In this document: positions 9,770 to 18,476 of the stretch, piece after piece
Layout: every line of letters starts with the position of its first letter
Numbering within the stretch: position 1 is the stretch's first letter
NCBI GenBank assembly: GCA_015680635.1
Contig: JAABOA010000194.1
Span: forward strand, 1-20,531
DNA length: 20,531 bases
From: Lunasporangiospora selenospora
Taxonomy: Eukaryota; Mortierellomycota; Mortierellomycetes; Mortierellales; Mortierellaceae
Direction: 5' to 3'
Notes under the pieces: model-generated
Databases searched by the model: none
The model's input: only the letters and a program-made list of their open reading frames with translations
Told to the model about the DNA's origin: nothing
Made by a program: the position numbers and the translations under genes

Positions 9770-10506
9770 GCTTTCGTCCGAGCCGAGAATCCGAGTGGCG
9801 AGAAAGCAATGGGTGGAGCAGGAACGGCGAATTTAATAGATGGGCGGGGAGGTGGCGCTTGCTAATGATGCTGAATGCACTGTCACCTCTGGAAGGAAGG
9901 AAAGGGAGCAGGAAGAAATGCAAAGGAAAGATTACAGCCGAATGGAATGGTCATGCAATAGAGCAAAAGAGTGAAAGAGTAAAAGAGAGAAAGAGAGGAG
10001 GAAACAAGAGGGAGAGCTCCTCTCTTTGTTTCTCTCGGTCATTTCTTTCTTGGGTTTGGGTACCACGAACGGCCGTTGGAGAGGAGAGGGGAGAAATTTT
10101 CGGCCACCAGCCAATGAGTGGATTGAGGCCGTGCCGATGCTGCTTAGCCCCACATAAGCGTTGCTTTGTGCCGTTTCCTTATCCCATTGCTGGCTTATGC
10201 TGTGTACGCAATCGCTTTTGGCATTTTGGAAGAGGACAGGTGTAAGGGTCCTGGCGCGTGGACTCTCTTCCTCCGTGGAGGAGAGAGTTCCAAAGGGACC
10301 GAGTGCACGGGCAACTGGGTGGTGACTGCTTCGTCGCCATGCAGCACACCACCCTGGACGAATAACGCCCTCAAGGGAAATGCTTGACTCACGAGTTTCT
10401 CGAGTGAGTCTAAAGCACACCTGCCTCACACGCTTTGCTCCTTATCCTGTTTCTTTCTTACTCACCATCTTTTCCACACCCCCGCATTTCTTCATCCATC
10501 CACATC
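9770..10506. promoter_or_regulatory. Shared divergent promoter of ADCK1-type gene and P-protein
   Basis: 737 bases separate the two start codons. Seen here: a purine-rich tract at about 9955-10017; a CCAAT at 10112-10116; an imperfect hairpin at about 10260-10291 (GGACTCTCTTCCTCC against GGAGGAGAGAGTTCC); a TGACTCA at 10385-10391; and a CT-rich leader at about 10437-10500 just before the ATG at 10507. Several open frames cross the region but are low in complexity or unlike any protein I know. Confidence 0.55.
10385..10411. promoter_or_regulatory. Candidate Gcn4/CPC1-type (bZIP) site with inverted second half
   Basis: TGACTCA at 10385-10391 is the exact consensus for Gcn4/CPC1, the fungal activator of amino-acid biosynthesis genes. 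It lies 116 bases upstream of the P-protein ATG. A second near match, TGAGTCT, lies at 10405-10411, and the two flank CGAG/CTCG arms, forming an imperfect inverted repeat. Other exact TGACTCA/TGAGTCA copies occur in the window at unrelated places, so the motif alone is at chance frequency. Position and partner gene are what favour it. Confidence 0.35.
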
Positions 10507-12169
10507 ATGTCGCTCAATCTTGGAACTCTTCGGCATCAGATTGACTCGCTCGACAACAAGATCATTAACCTCCTCAATGAACGCGCTCAAGTCTCGCTCG
10601 ACATTGGCGCTGCCAAGCGTAACGCCATGGACCCACAGTACGCCCTTTTGAGGCCTTTTTCTGCCCAGATGCAATGCGAGTCGGTTAAAATCTAACGCTC
10701 AATGACTGTTCACTTGTCGTTCTTAGGGAGGAGGATAACACCCACGTCTATATCCCTGGGCGTGAAAAGCAAGTGTTTGAAAAGGTATCAAGAACTCTTA
10801 CCAGGACTCTTTTTCAAGATCGTCAATCTATGCTCTTCAAGACTGTTCCTCTAAAAACCCTTCCGATGTTTTGATTTGCACTCTCTCTTTTGGTTATGGA
10901 TTCGTTGACGTGATCACAATAGGTGACACGACTAAACCCAGGTCCCTTGGCTTCCGACAGTCTCTGTGCGATCTATCGCGAGATCATGTCAGCATCGATC
11001 GCACTCCAGAAGGATGTCATGGTTGCTTATCTTGGCCCAGTCGGAAGTTTCTCGCACGATGTAAGTGTTACCCCGCTGCTTCTACTCCAATGTCCACTAA
11101 GCAGAGTTCCAGCCGAATCAAACTCAAGCTCCGCTCCTTTTCATTATCCAAATAGGCGAGCTTGAAGAGATTTGGCGATAGTGTTCAGTATGCGTCGCAA
11201 GGATCGATTGCAGATGTCTTTGAGGCAGTAGAGCGGGGTCGGTGCCAGTATGGTGTTGTGCCATTCGAAAACTCCATTGCTGGATCTGTAGTGCCAACTC
11301 TGGACAAGCTTATCAAGTCCAAAGTCAAGATCAGGGCTGAGACTTATCTTCCTGTCCACCACTATCTTCTCTCTAACGCAACGTTGGAGCAGGTTCGCAA
11401 GATCTATTCGCACCCGGTGGTAAGTGGATCTTAGGGAACTATAGAGTGGTATATTCTTTCAAGCTGGCATCATGCTTGTCAAAAATTAAGTATAGTTGTT
11501 CTGACCTGACCTGGGTTTGGCCCGACCCGAAACTTTTTAGGCGCTCGCTCAATGCCAAACCTTTTTGAACAGCCACTTGAAGGGCATTGAGTTGGTTCCA
11601 TGTGCATCTACATCGGAGGCTGCCCAGTTGGCATCAAAGGAGAAGTTTGCAGCCGCTATTTGCAACCGTGTTTGTGCAGACATTTATGGGCTCGATATTC
11701 TCCATGCGGACATTGAAGACCAACAAGGTACTGTTCGCGTACATAGCAGGAAAAGGTTGTAGGAGCCAGATCATTTTCTAGGGTGCTGCTGTCAGAGTCT
11801 AACACACCCCGTTCTACTGAATGAACCACACCAACTATAGATAATACGACTCGATTCTTTATCATCTCTGATGCATGGGATGGGCCAACGGCGAGTGATA
11901 AGACATCCCTGATGTTCACAGTTGACCACCGACTCCCAGGAGCACTCTGCGATGCGTTGAAAGTGTTCAAGGATCACTCGATCAATTTAACCAAGATTGA
12001 CTCGCGTCCATCGCTGCTGAGGCCCTGGCACTATGTGTTCTTCCTCGAGTGTGCGGGTGTCCACGGAGATAGCAAAGTTATGAGTTCGGTTGTGTCGGAG
12101 ATGACCAAATTCTGCTTGGACGTGAAGGTCGTTGGCACATATCCCGACCAGCGACCACAGGACCTTTGA
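10507..12169 (+). CDS. pheA: Fused chorismate mutase / prephenate dehydratase with ACT domain (P-protein)
   Basis: This enzyme would convert chorismate to prephenate and then to phenylpyruvate in phenylalanine synthesis. Exons are 10507-10637, 10727-10784, 10923-11060, 11156-11419, 11541-11727 and 11841-12169, giving 368 residues in phase. Residues 1-93 are an AroQ-type mutase (MSLNLGTLRHQIDSLDNKII; likely active-site R9, R26, K37, R56/E57, S88 and Q92 by analogy with the E. coli P-protein). Residues 97-270 are prephenate dehydratase (VAYLGPVGSFSHDASLKRFG; VVPFENS; the TRF motif at 263-265 in NTTRFFIISD). Residues 279-360 are an ACT regulatory domain with PGAL and DSRP, corresponding to the GAL and ESRP phenylalanine-binding motifs. 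No targeting peptide is seen. Yeast keeps these as separate proteins (Aro7, Pha2), whereas this order is the bacterial P-protein order. The ATG at 10507 has a CATC leader; an in-frame upstream extension lacks an ATG. Confidence 0.95.
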
Positions 12170-12466
12170 ACTGAAGATGAATAAAAACAACCACGCGCCC
12201 ACACGTGATGGATTGCAGCGAGATCAGTGATTTTCTGGGGGGTTTGGATTTGCGCTTTGGTGAGATTCACAAGGGCGACACAGAACAGAGCAGAGCCTGC
12301 CTGATCTGACAGTTTTGCCCCAGTAAAAAAAAGATAAAATATCACAGGATGGATTGGTCTAGCTGAACTCTTTCCTTGCCTCCGCTCTTTGCTTACTCTT
12401 TCTGCCCTCTGTACTCCCGGTTCATCTTCTCCCGTACTTTTCGGCTCCTCTCAACATTCATCCGAC
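12170..12466. promoter_or_regulatory. P-protein 3' region and OPI3 promoter
   Basis: This is a compact 297-base gap between two plus-strand genes. It holds a CACGTG E-box at 12202-12207 and a CT-rich leader at about 12370-12450 before the OPI3 ATG. The E-box is only 33 bases after the P-protein stop, so it could be in that gene's 3' UTR rather than a working promoter site. Confidence 0.4.
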
Positions 12467-13755
12467 ATGGACAACATCCTTCAGTGCTATAGTGATTCAA
12501 GGCTCAAGGTCGACTGGAACGACCATCGCATGTGGATCGCTACTGCTTCCATCATCTTTAACCCCACATTCTGGAACATTGTCGCGAGGCGGGGTAAGTT
12601 GATCCGTGCATCTTGCCATCAGTCCATCCGACCGAATATTCTTTGCAGAGCAGGCCATTTCATTCTATACTGGATGAATATCGTTCCCCACTGAACCATC
12701 ACCGTGCTGCCCGCTTAGCTGTCCCTGGTCCCTTATTGATCGTGGATGCTCTCTCCTCTTATGCTCTCTTTCCTCTTTCTATCACTAGAATATCGATCCA
12801 AGTTCATCACACGCATCTTTAATGGGAACTCTCTGAACGGATGCTATGCTCTTGCGGCCACTATTTTTATTCTCGGGTTGATCCGTGATGGACTGTAAGG
12901 AGCTCGTACTTTCTCGGAATCCTATTTGTATCTCATATACGCTCAACAGAACCACCTCCGAGAGCTAACGGCTCTTCTCTTTGGTGAACAGGTTCAAGTG
13001 GGCGCTCGACGCACAACCACAAGTAGAGTGCATGAACTCCTGGCCTTTCCAGGCTGTGGGATATCTTTTGTTTGGCATTGGCAATATCTATGTCTTGTCG
13101 TCTATGTATGTCCTTGGCATCACAGGAACCTACCTTGGTAAGACTTGTCCACTTGCTCACGCTTCTGTCATATTGCAGCCTCACACTCGGTGCCTAACAA
13201 AGAGCAATTGATCTCTTTCCTCCTATAGGCGACTACTTTGGCATTCTGATGGAAGACCGAGTTACATCCTTTCCCTTCAATGTCAATGATAACCCGATGT
13301 ACAATGGAACGGTCATGATCTTTTTGGGTACTGCCCTCTGGTAAGCATCCTTCTCCTGCAATAACCCGTTTTGTTTATCGGCTGGTGTGAATCAAAACAG
13401 TAGCACTATTTTCTTTCGTTGACACAATATCCATCTCGCTATCTGAATTTAGGTCTTTGAGCCCTGCTGGTATCTATCTGTCTCTCATTGTCCACTTTGT
13501 TTACCGCATTGCATTGAAGTTTGAGGGGTAAGTTCAAAGATAGTGTGATCATAGGCTCTTGGATAGGTATCACGAGTTTTGTATTTGTCATGAGCTCATT
13601 CTAATGATCCCGGCTTTGCTAAATTATTCAACCGTTCTAGTCCCTTTACGACCATGATCTATACCAAGCGCGACTTGGCGCGTGCTGCTGCTCAGAAGCC
13701 AGTGCCTACCAAGGGCAACAAGAAGGGCGGACGCGCAGGAACCAAGAGAGATTAG
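12467..13755 (+). CDS. OPI3: OPI3-type phospholipid N-methyltransferase
   Basis: This is an ER membrane enzyme making phosphatidylcholine by methylating phosphatidyl-N-methylethanolamine with AdoMet. Exons are 12467-12593, 12789-12894, 12992-13137, 13229-13340, 13453-13527 and 13641-13755, giving 226 residues (yeast Opi3 206). Four hydrophobic segments are visible: [44 protein letters not shown] with [14 protein letters not shown], and [20 protein letters not shown]. The highly conserved stretch [14 protein letters not shown] is present. The C-terminal motif reads [15 protein letters not shown]. The pair corresponding to human PEMT Glu180-Glu181 is therefore Glu-Gly, and the Gly codon is split by intron 5 (GG|T). 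A basic tail ([16 protein letters not shown]) extends past the usual end and could help ER retention. Start context is CGACATGG. Identity is secure. Confidence 0.95.
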
Positions 13756-13976
13756 AGCTCTTTATGATTGTACTTTGCAAAGGAGTGTAGTCTGTCCAAC
13801 AACATTAAAGCATTATTGTTATCCATTTCATTTGGCGCGTGCAACGGTACAAGTAAATGAAGCAAGGACTGCTCTTTCGAAAAATAACACGTCCCCTTCC
13901 TCATCGCTTCCTGGCTCACTTGCATTTCGTCTTCTCTAGTCCTCTCCAATACTCTCTCACATTCTAGCACTGCACA
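13756..13976. promoter_or_regulatory. Short OPI3-CDK1 intergenic region
   Basis: Only 221 bases lie between the OPI3 stop and the CDK1 ATG. TTTGGCGCG at 13831-13839 matches an E2F-type core and overlaps CGCGT, an MBF-like core on the other strand. A pyrimidine-rich leader at about 13929-13970 precedes the ATG. The motif is short and may be chance. Confidence 0.3.
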
Positions 13977-15972
13977 ATGCCCCCAGCACCCTCAGCATCG
14001 CAGCCTGACATTGTCAACGATGCCTACCAAAAGATGGAGAAAATTGGCGAAGGCACATATGGAGTAGTTTACAAAGCCCAGTGAGTTTTCTTTTTTGCAT
14101 TTCCACAATATACCTCAAGCTGAAATGTGCCTTGTACTCCTCAGGAACAATGGAAGAGCCCCACGAGGCTGAGTGGAGGAGCATAGTTTATTTATTGACT
14201 GAATGGAATACAATATGGGCGCTCGGAAATGCCTTTTGCATGGAGCGCCAACCCAACAGCAATCATTTAGAGATGAAATTGAGGCCAGTCCATTTACACA
14301 GCCCCCTTTGCCAACCAGTCGTGGACAATGGGCACTAATCGTTTTCGCTTCAACAACACACTAGACAGCGAGCCACTGGAAGAACAGTTGCCCTTAAAAA
14401 GATTCGCCTTGAGAATGAGGATGAAGGCAAGTGTGTGGTTGCAAATGGCAATGTTCAATACATCTTGTCTCAAGTAAGGGAGAGAGAGAGATAGAGAGAG
14501 AGCCTCTCAGTTTCACGGTCTCACTCTCGATTTTGGATTGACCTTCAATAGGTGTTCCCAGCACTGCGATCCGCGAGATTTCTCTTTTGAAGGAACTTCG
14601 CCACGAGCACATTGTTCAGTAAGTGTGAACAGTACCCAAATACCAGCAGCCATGATAATGTCCTTTTCTCCTTTGCTTTCCCACAGCTAATATTCCATTG
14701 GGGAGAAGGAGGGGGAAAGGAAAAACAAGGATTATTTGGGAAAACCCTTATTTTTCAGGAGGCGGCAGCAGGCAGGAACTGTAGGCCAATTGGGCTAACT
14801 TCCATGCATCCCTTAGATTGTTAGATATTATCCATGATGAGTCCAAGTTGTACCTGGTCTTTGAGTTCCTGGATCTGGATCTGAAGCGATACATGGAGAA
14901 CATCACCACAGCCCAAGGTGTAGGTCTACCAGCCGAACAAGTCAAGGTAACGCTATTCTGATCACTCGGTGGGTAGACGGTTAGCACAGTCTATGCTCTC
15001 AAGTCAAGGGTGATTAACCGCTCCTTGACTTTTTTTTTTTTCTTTCTTGCTTGCTTTGATCCGTCTTGGATATTCAGGAGTATTTATATCAGCTTATTCA
15101 AGGAGTAGAGTTCTGTCACTCACGCAGGATCCTTCATCGAGATCTCAAACCACAAAACCTGCTGATTGATGAAGACAAGACATTAAAACTAGCTGACTTT
15201 GGATTGGCGCGAGCATTCGGAATTCCTTTGAGGACCTATACACATGAAGTCGTAACACTATGGTACCGAGCACCAGAAATCTTGCTTGGCTCTCGACACT
15301 ACTCGACTGCAGTCGACATGTGGGCCGTGGGATGCATCTTTGCAGAAATGCTCACCAAAAAGGCACTCTTCCCAGGTGAGAAACGGAATGGAAAGGAAGA
15401 GACTTTCCCACCATTTAAGACAGCGTTATTGTTGTTGTTGTTGTTGCTTTTATTTGTTCATTTTCTCGAACGAGAGGGACTTTCCAGGGCAAGAGCCTCT
15501 TGCATGGAATCATCGACTCAAATTTTCATTGACTCCTTCTATAGGCGATTCGGAAATCGATGAGCTGTTCAAGATCTTCAAAGTCCGAGGCACGCCCACA
15601 GAATCCCTTTGGCCCGGCGTCTCACAATTGACGGATTGGAAGTCGACATTCCCGACCTGGAAACCCATCGCTCTCAAACCCATGTTCCCGTCGTTGTGCG
15701 ATGACGGCCTAGACTTGATGGAGCAGATGATCGAGTATGATCCGGCGCGTCGCATCTCGGCAAAGCGAGGTAAGACTTTTTTTCCCCGGAAAATGAAAGC
15801 AAAGAGGATCGAGAAGTCTAGAGGAAATGGGGTAGTTTAATGCTCAGAAATCCTTTTTATCTAAACATCTGCTCGGTGTCTGACGATTGTCTTGTTTGAA
15901 ATAGCTCTTCTGCACCCATACTTCCGCAGTCTACGGGAAAGATCGTCCAATGGTGCATTGAGGACAGCGTAG
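13977..15972 (+). CDS. CDK1: CDK1/Cdc28 cyclin-dependent kinase (PSTAIRE)
   Basis: This is the master cell-cycle Ser/Thr kinase. Exons are 13977-14080, 14365-14426, 14552-14618, 14817-14946, 15078-15375, 15545-15769 and 15905-15972, giving 317 residues in phase. The glycine loop GEGTYGVV carries the Thr27/Tyr28 pair (equivalent to Thr14/Tyr15, inhibitory sites). The catalytic lysine is K46 (VALKKIRLE). PSTAIRE lies at 58-64, HRDLKPQN has catalytic D143, and DFGLARAF has D161. The T-loop [17 protein letters not shown] has activating Thr176, and HPYFRSL is near the end. The protein has about 13 extra N-terminal residues compared with human CDK1. Intron 2 (14427-14551) starts with GC (AAG|GCAAGT) instead of GT. 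Using the nearest GT instead would insert two residues into the invariant [10 protein letters not shown]. Intron 5 holds a GTT microsatellite. Identity is certain. Confidence 0.97.
15431..15446 (+). repeat. GTT microsatellite in CDK1 intron 5
   Basis: Five tandem GTT units plus one base lie inside the intron between exons 5 and 6. The tract does not touch the splice sites. It is a simple-sequence repeat with no other sign of function. Confidence 0.8.
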
Positions 15973-16100
15973 AATGTCTGACTGTTACCTCTGCATTGGA
16001 CTCGATGATATCAAGCCCATGATACGAGTGGATTCGGAATTATTAGTGTCTTTAGTTTATATATATTATGGGTACACATTCCTGTACTCGGTTATTTTAT

Positions 16101-16152
16101 CCCCTCCCCTCCTCCCCTCCTCCCCTCTCCTCTACCTTCTCCTTCTCCTTCA
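16101..16152 (+). repeat. Imperfect CCCCTCCT pyrimidine repeat
   Basis: Tandem CCCCTCC/CCCCTCCT units run into CTTCTCCTTCTCC, with almost no purines. It could be a core-promoter pyrimidine tract for a small gene at 16197 or simply a low-complexity repeat in the CDK1 3' region. Confidence 0.6.
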
Positions 16153-16196
16153 TTGATACCTTCAAACAACCATCATCGCAATCTCAACTATTCACT

Positions 16197-16301
16197 ATGC
16201 CTTTTACCAATACAGTTGTCCGAGGGCAAACATTAGTCAATACTACGCGAGAAAAGGTCTATTCTAGAGTATTTATTATGTCGCATATCAAGGAGTTGTA
16301 G
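16197..16301 (+). CDS. Possible small ORF, 34 residues, or first exon
   Basis: ATG at 16197 opens a 34-codon frame (MPFTNTVVRGQTLVNTTREK, then a short end reading VYSRVFIMSHIKEL) stopping at TAG 16299-16301. It follows a pyrimidine tract and the sequence CAATCTCAACTATTCACT, much like the leaders of CDK1 and the P-protein. AAAAG|GTCTAT could be a splice donor. I recognise no family. It sits between convergent genes where no gene is required, so it may be just CDK1 3' UTR. Confidence 0.15.
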   Translation: MPFTNTVVRGQTLVNTTREKVYSRVFIMSHIKEL

Positions 16302-16581
16302 TACCGGCTCTATGAAAAGATACCAGGTACAACCAAGAAAAGAGTGGATGAACTCTTTCCAAAAATGTAAAATGTGATATGAATGCTATTGAAAATGTCA
16401 TGGTGTAAATGCCGGCAGTGATGAATTGGTCGACAAATCCAGATAATGCAAGGGCGTAGGAGGAGGGAGAGAGGGGAGAGAGGATGAAGAGGCATTTGGT
16501 TGCCATGGCTGTTGACTCAGGAGCACATGTCTTTCCATGAGCCTGATCGGAGGGAGGGTTTTTTCACTCTGTGCAAAGCAA

Positions 16582-17194
16582 TCACTTGGCAGCCGGTGCC
16601 GACTCTTCTTCTTCGTCGTCTGATTCCTCCTCGCTGCTAGAGTCGCTGTCGCTTTCCTCGATGACGGGTCGGTTGTTGTTGACAAACAAGTCATCATCAC
16701 CGTCATCGCTATCCTCTTCTTCACTAATATCGTCATCCTCGGGGCCAAGAGTCGAGGTTTTTGTATCGTCAAAGGGCCAAATGCCATTCTGCTTATACTG
16801 CTTGACATGATCCTGGAACAAGACGGCGACAATGTCTCCTGCCACTTTGGTCTTTTGCTCCTCCTCCTCTGCGGGCTGAACAATCACATAGCTGCCTACA
16901 GGGGTGAAAATGCCGTCGGAGAAAATGAGAGGGAATATAATTGTCAGTACTTCAAAAGAGCAGGGGAAAAGAAAAGGTCCATGAATGAACTAATTCCTTG
17001 ACATTACCCCGCTTTACCCAGACGAGATTCCTAAACTTTGGAGGAAGGTTGACAAGAATCTCTTGGCCGTCTGGGAATTGGACCTCATGGATGTTCTTGC
17101 CTCTCGAGCCCAAGACCCTGGCAAAGAGCTGGCCCTCTTGAAGCTCTGGTGTGTCGGTGAGAAGGTCTGACGAAACCTGCCTCCTTCGGGACAT
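16582..17194 (-). CDS. EIF1AD: EIF1AD-like S1/eIF1A-domain RNA-binding protein
   Basis: This protein carries an eIF1A-like OB fold. In animals EIF1AD (haponin) is nuclear and linked to late small-subunit ribosome maturation; its role in fungi is inferred. Two exons, 17194-17008 and 16895-16582, join to 166 residues (human EIF1AD 165). The OB domain (about 18-100) reads EGQLFARVLGSRGKNIHEVQ, then PDGQEILVNLPPKFRNLVWV and KRGGSYVIVQP, with the IWPFDD segment after it. The C-terminal third is very acidic (DDDISEEEDSDDGDDD and a Ser/Glu run) and includes the family's DLFVNNNR motif. The intron (17007-16896) splits Gly after KRG. It is distinct from true eIF1A, which has a different N-terminus and lacks DLFVN. 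Confidence 0.93.
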
Positions 17195-17545
17195 TGTCTG
17201 CTGTGTATATGAATGGGGTGGATATAAAAGAGAAAGATGAGAGATTGGGCGGTATTCTGCTTGGATGGGAATGCGCTCTGGCCAGACTTGATGCCAAAAA
17301 AGAATGCTGATCAGATCAAGCCCAGTCCATTTCACTTTTTTTGTATTTTTGGATGTCCGTTTCTCGCGTCTGTTGCAAACAGTCACTTGATTTTACTCTA
17401 GGCTCACTCTCTACATTCTAGATTCCCTCACTTTGCAAAGAAAAAATAGGTCTTTGACAACAAAAGTCATATGTGGGCGCTAGTGCAACAATGTTTGGGT
17501 CTTGCCTCAAGATCATTTAATAACACTCTCCCACATTTCGCCTAG
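17195..17545. promoter_or_regulatory. EIF1AD upstream region and 3' side of the F-box-like gene
   Basis: This 351-base gap separates two left-pointing genes. Near 17225-17300 the minus strand is pyrimidine-rich, fitting the leader pattern seen before other starts. The part nearest 17546 should hold the 3' UTR of the F-box-like gene. Open frames there are overlaps of EIF1AD in other frames. Nothing else is seen. Confidence 0.4.
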
Positions 17546-18430
17546 TCAGTCATCACGAGAAAAGCTAGACGATGTTTCCATGAGTTGATACACTCGAAGC
17601 TCGGACGACGAGTCGGATCGATCATCGTCATGATCTATTTGGCCCTTCAACCCCAATTCCTCCAGTTCAGACTCGGATAGACTGCCCTCATTAAATGTCC
17701 CGCACAAGCTGATTCCTAGTCTTCTTATATGGCGGTCACCTGTAATCTGGTGTATATCGTCAGCCGTTTCTTCCGTATCTTTACAGGATCTATTCTGAGC
17801 AGTCCTCAACCTCTTAAAGATCTTGAATGCCTCTTCAATTTCCCGTATTTGCGTCGATGGTTCTACTCTATCGAATCCATGGAACTCAATGAGATTTGGC
17901 GCATACTCTGTCAATATCCGGGTCCAGGTATTAGGGCCGACTGCCTTCCAACTGCCCAAGAAACGGAGTTGGGAAAGGCCACCATCATAATGATCCTGTG
18001 ACTCTAGAAACCTCAAAGAGTCATGAGAGATATGTTCAATTAGCGTTTGCTCAAACTTGGCCGCTAGCAATGACGAGGACAGCTCCGTTTGCTCCAACAT
18101 TTGGTCGAGATCAAAGAATAGATCCAGTGGATCCAGGGTTTGGTAAGAGTAGAGCGCGACTAGAGCCTCCTCTTGTGAGTTCAGAAATCTATAGGCATCC
18201 CCAATAGGAGTCTCGAGATTCAGCATCTGTAGAGAAGGGAACCGAGAGAACTGTTCAATATGGAACATCATCGCTGCTGGGCCTTCGATTGATATGTGAC
18301 ATATTGAATTTGAACCCCAGTTCCAAGGATAGAACCTTGATGCTGGGCTCCGTCTTGGTTGACCCCCTGTATTCACCTAAAGAGTCAGAGTCTGGGATGA
18401 ATTAGCAGGAGGGGAAGAGTGGCAACAAGA

Positions 18431-18476
<46 letters not shown>

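Larger units (their letters stand above)
15973..16581. other. Convergent region between CDK1 and EIF1AD
   Basis: The region should hold two 3' UTRs. It also contains a pyrimidine-rich block of imperfect CCCCTCCT units (16101-16152) followed 45 bases later by an ATG and a 34-codon open frame (16197-16301). This layout resembles the promoters of the other plus-strand genes here. No RNA gene is recognised. The T-rich sequence around 16040-16100 may serve CDK1 3'-end formation. Confidence 0.4.

Noticed and set aside
9859-10429. Open frames up to 165 codons in the ADCK1/P-protein gap
   Set aside because: Low-complexity or unfamiliar, overlapping on opposite strands, and lying in a region better explained as a divergent promoter.
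14427-14436. Conventional GT donor for CDK1 intron 2
   Set aside because: The nearest phase-compatible GT at 14432 would insert two residues before the invariant VPSTAIRE; the GC donor gives the exact conserved sequence.
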